6,102 nucleotides of DNA from assembly GCA_947505995.1 (NCBI GenBank), contig CANNNB010000147.1, positions 1 to 6,102 on the forward strand, in the 5' to 3' direction. A program made the translations under genes and the position numbers. This document shows positions 1-6,102 of the stretch, piece by piece. The stretch's first letter is position 1; the number at the start of each line of letters is the position of its first letter. Source of the DNA: Comamonadaceae bacterium (GTDB lineage Bacteria; Pseudomonadota; Gammaproteobacteria; Burkholderiales; Burkholderiaceae). The notes beneath the pieces are model-generated. The model was given only the letters and a program-made list of their open reading frames with translations, did not search any database and was not told the DNA's origin.

Positions 1-546
1 CAACTCTTTGGCATAAGCCACCGCCTCATCGCTAGAGCGCATGTCGGGTTCGGTCACAATTTCTAGCAGTGGTGTGCCGGCGCGGTTCAAGTCAATACCG
101 CTTTGGCCAATGAAATCTTCGTGCAAAGATTTGCCCGCGTCTTCTTCTAAGTGCGCGCGCACCAAGCGAACGGTTTTTTTCTCGTCGCCCACAAAGAACG
201 ACACTTCGCCGCCTTGCACCACAGGTATTTCAAACTGACTGATTTGATAGCCCTTTGGCAGATCGGGATAGAAATAATTTTTGCGCGCAAAAATACTTTG
301 CTCTGCAATGTGCGCGCCTACCGCCAAGCCCAATTCAATCGCGCGCTCTACAGCGCCTTTGTTCATGACGGGCAGCGTGCCGGGCAAGGCCAAATCTACC
401 GCGCAAGCTTGCGTGTTGGGCTCTGCACCAAACGCTGTGGGCGCACGGCTGAAAATTTTGCTTTGCGTGGAAAGTTGGGTATGGGTTTCAAATCCAATCA
501 CCACTTCGTAGCCTTGGACCAACAGAGATTTTGGCTTCGCTGTCAT
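1..546 (-). CDS. gatB: Aspartyl/glutamyl-tRNA amidotransferase subunit B, N-terminal 182 residues (cut by window edge)
   Basis: GatB binds the misacylated tRNA (Asp-tRNA(Asn) or Glu-tRNA(Gln)), activates the side-chain carboxylate with ATP and receives ammonia from GatA. Only the N-terminal part of the cradle domain is present; the family is usually about 480 residues, so roughly 300 lie beyond the left edge. The frame is open to base 1. Recognisable family segments are [15 protein letters not shown] (residues 13-27), [19 protein letters not shown] (86-104), the EEDAGKS segment (134-140) and [20 protein letters not shown] (151-170). The ATG at 546-544 overlaps the gatA stop as ATGA and is preceded by AGGAGG with a 6-nt spacer, which fixes the start. 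Last gene of a gatC-gatA-gatB operon. Identity is clear; whether the enzyme serves Asn, Gln or both cannot be read from this fragment. Confidence 0.97.
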   Translation of the reverse strand, partial: MTAKPKSLLVQGYEVVIGFETHTQLSTQSKIFSRAPTAFGAEPNTQACAVDLALPGTLPVMNKGAVERAIELGLAVGAHIAEQSIFARKNYFYPDLPKGYQISQFEIPVVQGGEVSFFVGDEKKTVRLVRAHLEEDAGKSLHEDFIGQSGIDLNRAGTPLLEIVTEPDMRSSDEAVAYAKEL

Positions 547-2018
547 TGTGCGCCTCCTGCTTGACGGAGGTGAAAGTCAGTGGCTTGCTGCAAGCGGTGT
601 GCGGCATTGAGCAACTGCGATTCTTTGAAATAATTGCCGATGAGCTGCAAGCCAACAGGCATGCCCTCTTCGCCAAAGCCTGCTGGCACGCTCATGCCTG
701 GTAAGCCGGCAAGTGATGCCGGCAAGGTAAAAATATCGGCCAAATAATTGGCGACAGGGTCGTCGGCTTTTTCACCCAACTTCCATGCAACAGTCGGGGC
801 CACAGGGCCCGCAATCACATCACAAACTTTGAAAGCTTGTTGGAAGTCATCGGAAATCATGCGACGAATTTTCTGCGCTTGTAAATAGTAAGCATCGTAA
901 TAACCGTGCGACAACACATAGGCGCCCGTCATGATGCGGCGCTTGACTTCTTCGCCAAAACCTTCGGCACGTGAGCGCTTGTACATGGACACCAGATCGG
1001 TGTAGTCCTTGGTGCGGTGGCCAAACTTCACACCATCAAAGCGGCTCAAATTACTGGACGCTTCTGCAGGTGCAATGATGTAGTACACAGGAATAGAAAG
1101 CTCTGTGCGTGGCAAGCTGATGGGCACCAACTTAGCGCCCAGTTTTTCGTACTCTTTGAGCGCTGCATCAACAGCATCGCGCACGCCAGGCGCCAAGCCT
1201 TCGCCAAAAAATTCTTTGGGGATGCCAATGCGCAAACCATCAAGTGATGCATTCAAATCGCGTGCAAAATTTTCTGCGGGCACATCGAGCGAGGTGGAGT
1301 CGCGGTCCAAATCGGGGCCGCACATGGCCGACAACATGAGTGCGCAGTCTTCTGCCGTGCGCGCCATGGGTCCGGCTTGGTCCAAACTGGAAGCGTAGGC
1401 AATCATGCCGTAACGCGATGCGCGGCCATAAGTTGGCTTGATGCCCGTAATGCCGCAAAAGCTGGCCGGTTGGCGAATAGAACCACCGGTATCTGTTCCC
1501 GTTGCAGCCGGCACCAAGCGAGCGGCCACAGCCGCTGAGCTGCCACCTGAAGAGCCACCCGGCACACGCGAAGTGTCCCAAGGGTTGGTCACTGGTTTGT
1601 AAGCCGAATTTTCGTTGGACGAGCCCATGGCGAATTCATCGCAATTGAGCTTACCCACATTAACCATGCCGGCGCCGCCAGCTTGCACGCCCAATTTGCG
1701 AACCACAGTGGCGTCAAAGGGTGAGCGATAGCCCTCCAAAATCTTGGAGCCGGCAGTGGTGGGAAAGTCGGTGGTGACAAAAATGTCCTTGTGGGCAATG
1801 GGCACACCGGCCAGCGCGCCCGCGCTGCCAGCCGCCAACTGAGCGTCGGCTTCTTTGGCTTGCGCCAGCGTGGCCTCTTGGTTGAAGCTTAAAAAAGCGC
1901 CGGATGCGTCGGCCTGGCTGCGCGCCAAAAAGTGTTGGGCGACCTCTGTCGCGCTGACTTTTTTAGCGCGAAGGTGGTTAGCCAGTACGGCAACGGTCAT
2001 GTCGTGTAAAGCAGTCAT
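543..2018 (-). CDS. gatA: Aspartyl/glutamyl-tRNA amidotransferase subunit A (glutamine amidohydrolase)
   Basis: GatA is the amidase-signature subunit of cytoplasmic GatCAB. It hydrolyses glutamine and passes ammonia to GatB for transamidation of Asp-tRNA(Asn)/Glu-tRNA(Gln). The 491-residue product is of normal family length. The Ser-cisSer-Lys triad can be placed by motif: Lys77 in [10 protein letters not shown], cis-Ser156 in the GGSSGGSSA loop (154-162), and nucleophile Ser180 in [12 protein letters not shown] (174-185). The following stretch [18 protein letters not shown] (187-204) is also typical. The start is ATG at 2018, with AAAGGG overlapping the gatC stop codon and a 5-nt spacer. The next in-frame Met (residue 7) is less well placed. 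The stop TGA overlaps the gatB start by 4 nt, which suggests translational coupling. No frameshift or missing catalytic residue is seen. Confidence 0.98.
   Translation of the reverse strand: MTALHDMTVAVLANHLRAKKVSATEVAQHFLARSQADASGAFLSFNQEATLAQAKEADAQLAAGSAGALAGVPIAHKDIFVTTDFPTTAGSKILEGYRSPFDATVVRKLGVQAGGAGMVNVGKLNCDEFAMGSSNENSAYKPVTNPWDTSRVPGGSSGGSSAAVAARLVPAATGTDTGGSIRQPASFCGITGIKPTYGRASRYGMIAYASSLDQAGPMARTAEDCALMLSAMCGPDLDRDSTSLDVPAENFARDLNASLDGLRIGIPKEFFGEGLAPGVRDAVDAALKEYEKLGAKLVPISLPRTELSIPVYYIIAPAEASSNLSRFDGVKFGHRTKDYTDLVSMYKRSRAEGFGEEVKRRIMTGAYVLSHGYYDAYYLQAQKIRRMISDDFQQAFKVCDVIAGPVAPTVAWKLGEKADDPVANYLADIFTLPASLAGLPGMSVPAGFGEEGMPVGLQLIGNYFKESQLLNAAHRLQQATDFHLRQAGGAQ
553..570 (-). promoter_or_regulatory. 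gatB Shine-Dalgarno inside a small hairpin
   Basis: On the minus strand the end of gatA reads CCTCC, an 8-nt loop, then AGGAGG, followed 6 nt later by the gatB ATG. AGGAGG is a near-ideal Shine-Dalgarno. CCTCC (570-566) is its exact complement upstream (553-557), so the site can fold into a 5-bp GC-rich stem that hides it. A ribosome finishing gatA would melt this stem. The SD and pairing are seen directly; the coupling role is inferred. Confidence 0.6.
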
Positions 2019-2023
2019 GTTGG

Positions 2024-2029
2024 CCCTTT
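2024..2029 (-). promoter_or_regulatory. gatA ribosome binding site overlapping the gatC stop
   Basis: On the minus strand the gatC stop and the gatA SD share bases: TAAAGGG followed by CCAAC and ATG. The purine run AAAGGG, 5 nt before the ATG, supports the gatA start at 2018. It also places terminating gatC ribosomes directly on the gatA initiation site. Confidence 0.7.
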
Positions 2030-2327
2030 ACTCAATCACTTTGGGAACCAAAAACAGACCGCGCTCTACAGCGGGGGCGCTTTGTTGGTTGGCTTCCCGC
2101 TGGTTGGGCTCACTGGCCACATCGTCGCGCAAACGCAGCGCAACTGCCTGAATGGTGGCAATGGGGTGCGGCAAGGGCTCGACGCCAGTTGTGTCCACAG
2201 CGCGCATGGCTTCCACCATGGAGAAGAATCCATTGATTTGGTCCAACATGCGTTGGCCCTCCTCAGGCTGGAGCTCTAACCGAGCCAGGTTGGCGATTCG
2301 GTCAATGTCGAGTGCGGTTAAGGACAT
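2028..2327 (-). CDS. gatC: Aspartyl/glutamyl-tRNA amidotransferase subunit C
   Basis: GatC is the small subunit that wraps around the GatA-GatB interface and stabilises the heterotrimer. The 99-residue product is the usual length for the family. It carries LARLEL (residues 14-19), the [13 protein letters not shown] helix (29-41), [11 protein letters not shown] (45-55), LRDD (66-69) and the C-terminal [10 protein letters not shown], all GatC hallmarks. The start at 2327 ([19 protein letters not shown]) is chosen because it aligns with the family N-terminus. A weak AAAGAG lies about 9 nt upstream. An in-frame ATG at 2384 would add 19 residues with no family resemblance. First gene of the gat operon; the stop TAA lies 9 nt before gatA. 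Probably transcribed from the promoter candidate at 2405-2434. Confidence 0.96.
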   Translation of the reverse strand: MSLTALDIDRIANLARLELQPEEGQRMLDQINGFFSMVEAMRAVDTTGVEPLPHPIATIQAVALRLRDDVASEPNQREANQQSAPAVERGLFLVPKVIE

Positions 2328-2350
2328 AAAAAGTAACTCTTTACAGGCGC

Positions 2351-2377
2351 TTGGAGTCCACAAATTTGGGGACTCAA
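2351..2377. promoter_or_regulatory. Bulged palindrome in the gatC leader
   Basis: GAGTCC (2354-2359) is repeated inverted as GGACTC (2370-2375). The arms continue outward as TT/AA past a single bulged G2353. Between the arms lies CAAATTTG, itself a palindrome. If gatC starts transcription near 2398, this folds as a hairpin in the leader about 26 nt before the ATG. As DNA it could instead be a dimer-binding operator downstream of the -10. The symmetry is visible; its function is unknown. Confidence 0.45.
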
Positions 2378-2403
2378 TTCGCATTTTTTTTCAAGTGATC
2401 GGT

Positions 2404-2409
2404 TATTAT
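2404..2409 (+). promoter_or_regulatory. Candidate -10 element for the mre operon
   Basis: TATTAT matches TATAAT at 5 of 6 positions and would start transcription near 2416, leaving about 110 nt of mreB leader. No convincing -35 lies 16-18 nt upstream, where the sequence is a T-run (2384-2391). A weaker alternative is TTCAAA (2430-2435) with CACAAT (2452-2457), 16-nt spacer. The mreB promoter is therefore not firmly placed. This hexamer overlaps the gatC -10 on the other strand. Confidence 0.3.
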
Positions 2410-2434
2410 CGTGTGTTCGCTGCTAGCTCTTCAA
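2405..2434 (-). promoter_or_regulatory. Candidate sigma70-type promoter for gatCAB
   Basis: On the minus strand TTGAAG (2434-2429, 4 of 6 to TTGACA) is followed by an 18-nt spacer and GATAAT (2410-2405, 5 of 6 to TATAAT). This predicts a start near 2398 and a leader of about 70 nt for gatC. It is the best promoter match in the intergenic region. A second -35-like TTGAAC (2448-2443) has only a poor -10 partner. Confidence 0.5.
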
Positions 2435-2480
2435 AAAAGCCAGTTCAAGCCCACAATTTACACCCTTCAATGCCCCCCCT

Positions 2481-2497
2481 AACTGCAGGTTTGCAAT

Positions 2498-2512
<15 letters not shown>
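2481..2512 (+). promoter_or_regulatory. Strong hairpin in the mreB leader
   Basis: Bases 2481-2492 (AACTGCAGGTTT) pair with 2501-2512 (AAGCCTGCAGTT). This gives 12 contiguous pairs with one G-U wobble and an 8-nt loop, GCAATATG. The stem ends 4 nt before the mreB Shine-Dalgarno AGGA. It does not run straight into a T-tract, so it is not a standard intrinsic terminator. It may act as an RNA control or stability element, or as an operator with two CTGCAG half-sites 22 bp apart centre to centre. Structure is certain at the sequence level; role is inferred. Confidence 0.6.
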
Positions 2513-3576
<1,064 letters not shown>

Positions 3577-3584
3577 CGCAATTC

Positions 3585-4466
3585 ATGGCGCTGGAGTCTC
3601 TTGACCGCTCACCCCCACCTTTTTTCAGGGTGGGCTTTGCGCCCCTGACCAAGCTCATTTTTTTCAGCGCTCTCTCTTTGATGCTTGTGTTTGGTGACAA
3701 ACAACTGCAGTTCACCAAGCCCTTGCGTGCTGGCCTTTCAACTCTGATTCTTCCGGTGCAATGGTTGGTTCTACAACCTGGCGAAGCTTTGTCGGCCATG
3801 GGCACTTATTTTCAAAATTTGGATCAAGCCCAAAAAAATCTCAAGGCTGCAGAGTTCAAGGTGCTGCAGCAATCTGTGCGTTCGCAGCAAGTTGAGCAGT
3901 TGCAAATTGAAAATGAAAATCTTCGCCAACTTTTGGGTCTGCAATCCAACATGGCTGTTGCATCTCAAGTTGCCGAAGTTCTGTTTGATGTTCCCGACCC
4001 CTACAACCAACGCATTGTGATCGACCGAGGTCAACTCAAAAATGTGGCACTTGGCTCGCCTGTCATTGACGCCGGTGGGGTGGTCGGGCAAGTCACCCGC
4101 GTTTATCCCTTGACCTCAGAAGTAACCCTGCTCACCGACAGAGACCAAAGCATTCCTGTGCTAAACAGTCGAACTGGCGCGCGCAACATCACCAGTGGCG
4201 ACGTCTTGGCAGGGCTGGCCATGATTGAGTTGAAATTTGTACCCGCCAGTGCCGATGTGAAAGAGGGCGACTTGCTCACCACCAGTGGCATTGATGGCGT
4301 CTATCCTGCTGGACTTCAAGTGGCCCGCATTAGCCACATTGAAAGGCGCGTAGATATTTCTTTTGCAAGAATTCACGCAAGCCCATTGGCAGAGCTAAAA
4401 GGTCGCCACGTCTTGGTTTTGCAACCCACGGCGGCCTCGACGCCCTACAAAGGCAAAACGCCATGA
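3585..4466 (+). CDS. mreC: Rod shape-determining protein MreC
   Basis: MreC is a bitopic inner-membrane protein with a large periplasmic part that binds and activates PBP2 in the elongasome. The 293-residue product has the expected layout. A short cytoplasmic N-terminus with a proline-rich RSPPPFF is followed by one membrane segment (about 22-37, LIFFSALSLMLVFG). A coiled coil follows (about 72-118, rich in Q, E and L), then the paired beta-domain (about 122-280) with VPDPYNQRIVIDRG (136-149), GGVVGQV (164-170) and TTSGIDGVYPAGL (232-244). The ATG lies 14 nt after mreB and has no recognisable Shine-Dalgarno. I keep it because no other Met comes before residue 33 and MALESLDRSPPPFF is a plausible family N-terminus. 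The stop overlaps mreD as ATGA. Confidence 0.96.
   Translation: MALESLDRSPPPFFRVGFAPLTKLIFFSALSLMLVFGDKQLQFTKPLRAGLSTLILPVQWLVLQPGEALSAMGTYFQNLDQAQKNLKAAEFKVLQQSVRSQQVEQLQIENENLRQLLGLQSNMAVASQVAEVLFDVPDPYNQRIVIDRGQLKNVALGSPVIDAGGVVGQVTRVYPLTSEVTLLTDRDQSIPVLNSRTGARNITSGDVLAGLAMIELKFVPASADVKEGDLLTTSGIDGVYPAGLQVARISHIERRVDISFARIHASPLAELKGRHVLVLQPTAASTPYKGKTP
4449..4453 (+). promoter_or_regulatory. Weak mreD ribosome binding site within mreC
   Basis: AAAGG inside the last codons of mreC lies 9 nt before the mreD ATG (4463). The spacing is at the long end, and initiation probably also depends on ribosomes terminating at the overlapping mreC stop. Confidence 0.4.
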
Positions 4467-4984
4467 TCCTCAGTCGTCGCGAGGCATTGTTGTTGCCAGT
4501 CAGCCCTTGGTTCATCGCCTTGAGCCTTTTAATGTGCTTGCTGCTTAGCATGCTGCTTGGTTTGTCACAAGCCCTTTGGGTGCCAGATGTTTTGGCTGTC
4601 TGCATTTTCTTTTGGGGTATTCACCAACCCCGCCGTGTCGGTATGGCCACTGCATTTGTTCTCGGCTTGTGGATGGATGTTCAGCATTCTTCTCTGTTGG
4701 GGCAGCACGCCCTGTCCTATGTTGTGCTCAGTTACTTTGCGTTCAGCATGCACCGCCGCCTACTTTGGTTTCCCATCAAAGAGCAGATGCTTCAAATCGC
4801 ACCATTCTTCATCTTGGCAGAGGCCATTGGCCTGCTCATCCGCCTAAGCACTGGCGATGATTTTCCAGGTTGGCCCATGTTGTTCTCACCCCTCATTGAA
4901 ACTTTGTTGTGGCCTGTGGCCAATTTCATTCTGCTTGCGCCGCAGCGAAGAGCGCATGACCCAGACGCCAATCGGCCGATTTAA
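4463..4984 (+). CDS. mreD: Rod shape-determining protein MreD
   Basis: MreD is a small polytopic inner-membrane protein that works with MreC to regulate PBP2-RodA activity. The product is 173 residues and mostly hydrophobic. Likely membrane segments lie near residues 16-36, 40-54, 58-73, 82-96, 108-127 and 138-159. The family-typical stretch GLWMDVQHSSLLGQHALSYV (68-87), with the conserved Asp72 and the GQHAL turn, supports the call. The charged C-terminal tail from residue 161 is probably cytoplasmic. The ATG overlaps the mreC stop (ATGA). The stop TAA is 3 nt before mrdA and in the same reading frame. The family diverges strongly in sequence, so the operon context carries part of the weight. 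Confidence 0.94.
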   Translation: MILSRREALLLPVSPWFIALSLLMCLLLSMLLGLSQALWVPDVLAVCIFFWGIHQPRRVGMATAFVLGLWMDVQHSSLLGQHALSYVVLSYFAFSMHRRLLWFPIKEQMLQIAPFFILAEAIGLLIRLSTGDDFPGWPMLFSPLIETLLWPVANFILLAPQRRAHDPDANRPI

Positions 4985-4987
4985 AGC

Positions 4988-6102
4988 ATGGCCTTTCATC
5001 TGCCCTCGTTGAGCGAGTTGCGCAACACCGAGTTTGAAATATTCAAATTTCAAACGCGTGTGATAGTGCTGCAGGGCGTGGTCTTGGTGTGCTTTGCATT
5101 GTTGGGTATTCGCTTGTTTTACCTGCAAGTCATTCGCCATGAAGATTTGCTTGAACAAGCTGAAAACAACCGAACTGCGGTGCTTCCTACTGTGCCCAAC
5201 CGAGGGACCATCCTTGACCGCAATGGCGTGGTATTGGCCAACAACTATTCGGCTTACACCCTAGAAATTACGCCTTCGCGTGTGAAAGACTTAGACGCCA
5301 CCATCGACAGCTTGTCTGAGATCATTGATATTCCGCTGCGCGACAAAAGACGTTTCAAGCGCATGCGGGAAGAATCCAAAAACTTCGACTCACTGCCTAT
5401 CCGATCGCGACTGACCGACGAAGAGGTGGCTAAATTCACAGCCCAACAATACAGGTTTTCAGGCGTAGAAATCAAAGCCAGATTGTTTCGCAATTACCCC
5501 TTTGGACATTTGGCAAGTCATGTGGTGGGCTACATCGGGCGTATTAATCAAAAAGAAAAAGAGCAAATCGAAGAGAGTGACGACGAGGGCAATTACCGCG
5601 GCACACAATACATTGGCAAGCTGGGTGTAGAGCAACGCTATGAACGTGAGTTGCACGGTATCACGGGCGTGCAGGAAGTCGAGACATCGGCTGGCGGCCG
5701 AGCTGTCAGGCGACTTGCCAGTCGTCCCGCCACACCCGGTCAAAACGTTGTGCTTTCCATCGACATGAAATTGCAAAAGATGATCGAAGATCTTTACGGC
5801 GAGAGGCGAGGTGCATTGGTAGCACTCGACCCCCGTACGGGTGAGATCTTGGCCTTTGTGAGTAAGCCCACGTTCGATCCCAATTTATTTGTCGATGGCA
5901 TTGACAGCGAAAGCTGGAAACTCTTGAGTGAGTCAATCGACAAACCACTTTTAAATCGTGCCATGCGAGGCACCTACCCTCCCGGCTCAACCTACAAACC
6001 GTTCATGGCCATGGCAGCCCTTGAAACTGGCAAGCGCAGCGCCAGCGAAATTGTCAATGATGCTGGCTCTTGGACCTATGGTGGGCACACTTTTAGGAGC
6101 CA
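4988..6102 (+). CDS. mrdA: Penicillin-binding protein 2, N-terminal 371 residues (cut by window edge)
   Basis: PBP2 is the class B transpeptidase of the elongasome; it cross-links glycan strands made by RodA. The frame is open from 4988 to the right edge, covering a bit over half of the usual ~630 residues. It shows a short cytoplasmic N-terminus, a single membrane anchor (about 25-43, VIVLQGVVLVCFALLGIRL), and the pedestal motif PNRGTILDRNGVVLANN (70-86). Further pedestal-domain motifs are YPFGHLASHVVGYIG (170-184) and LGVEQRYERELHG (212-224). The transpeptidase domain begins around 255 and has catalytic Ser334 and Lys337 in GSTYKPF. The SxN and KTG motifs lie beyond the window. The ATG is 3 nt after the mreD stop with no clear SD, so initiation probably relies on coupling to mreD. 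rodA usually follows but is not in view. Confidence 0.97.
   Translation, partial: MAFHLPSLSELRNTEFEIFKFQTRVIVLQGVVLVCFALLGIRLFYLQVIRHEDLLEQAENNRTAVLPTVPNRGTILDRNGVVLANNYSAYTLEITPSRVKDLDATIDSLSEIIDIPLRDKRRFKRMREESKNFDSLPIRSRLTDEEVAKFTAQQYRFSGVEIKARLFRNYPFGHLASHVVGYIGRINQKEKEQIEESDDEGNYRGTQYIGKLGVEQRYERELHGITGVQEVETSAGGRAVRRLASRPATPGQNVVLSIDMKLQKMIEDLYGERRGALVALDPRTGEILAFVSKPTFDPNLFVDGIDSESWKLLSESIDKPLLNRAMRGTYPPGSTYKPFMAMAALETGKRSASEIVNDAGSWTYGGHTFRS

Noticed and set aside
174..180. Seven-A run in gatB (minus strand) as a programmed frameshift site
   Set aside because: It encodes the ordinary EKKTV stretch of GatB, and no SD-like stimulator or conserved alternative frame is evident.
151..564. 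137-residue plus-strand frame opposite gatB
   Set aside because: It is antisense to conserved gatB codons with no recognisable domain or ribosome binding site.
1240..1581. 113-residue minus-strand frame within gatA
   Set aside because: It is an out-of-frame reading of the GatA catalytic region; the gatA frame carries all the family motifs.
2480..2495. Sigma54 promoter suggested by TTGCA at 2491-2495
   Set aside because: The position for the -24 element reads TAACTG rather than TGGCAC, lacking the conserved GG.
3846..3870. Inverted repeat GCTGCAG / CTGCAGC in mreC, echoing the CTGCAG of the mreB leader
   Set aside because: It sits in Ala/Gln/Leu codons of the coiled coil, where CTGCAG is expected to recur, and shares no longer sequence with the leader element.

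Overview
The window looks like ordinary core chromosome of a betaproteobacterium, most likely a member of the Comamonadaceae (Limnohabitans, Rhodoferax or Polaromonas-like). That placement is inferred from the protein sequences as I remember the families and from the gene order gatB-gatA-gatC / mreB-mreC-mreD-mrdA. The mid-range GC content is also compatible with a freshwater lineage. No mobile element, tRNA, rRNA, CRISPR array or foreign-looking gene is visible, and coding density is very high.

Left half (1-2327, minus strand): the gatCAB operon, read right to left as gatC, gatA, gatB, with gatB running off the left edge. It encodes the three subunits of the aspartyl/glutamyl-tRNA amidotransferase, which makes Asn-tRNA(Asn) and/or Gln-tRNA(Gln) from misacylated precursors. 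The genes are tightly packed: 9 nt between gatC and gatA, and an ATGA stop/start overlap between gatA and gatB.

Middle (2328-2526): a 199-bp divergent intergenic region, the only real non-coding stretch. It holds a good sigma70-type promoter candidate for gatC and an overlapping -10-like hexamer on the opposite strand that could serve mreB. It also holds a bulged palindrome in the gatC leader and a strong 12-bp hairpin just upstream of the mreB ribosome binding site. A six-codon reading frame starts in the loop of that hairpin and ends on the mreB Shine-Dalgarno.

Right half (2527-6102, plus strand): the cell-shape (elongasome) operon mreB, mreC, mreD, mrdA (PBP2), with mrdA cut by the right edge shortly after its catalytic SxxK motif. 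MreB is the actin-like cytoskeletal protein, MreC and MreD are its membrane partners, and PBP2 is the transpeptidase they control. Together they direct side-wall peptidoglycan synthesis. Gaps are 14 nt, a 4-nt overlap and 3 nt, so the genes are probably co-transcribed and partly coupled in translation.

I found no undescribed multi-gene system here. What merits a second look is cis-regulation: the mreB leader hairpin and its mini-ORF, the hairpin around the mreB stop codon before an SD-less mreC start, the shared divergent -10 region, and the SD-masking hairpin at the gatA-gatB junction.
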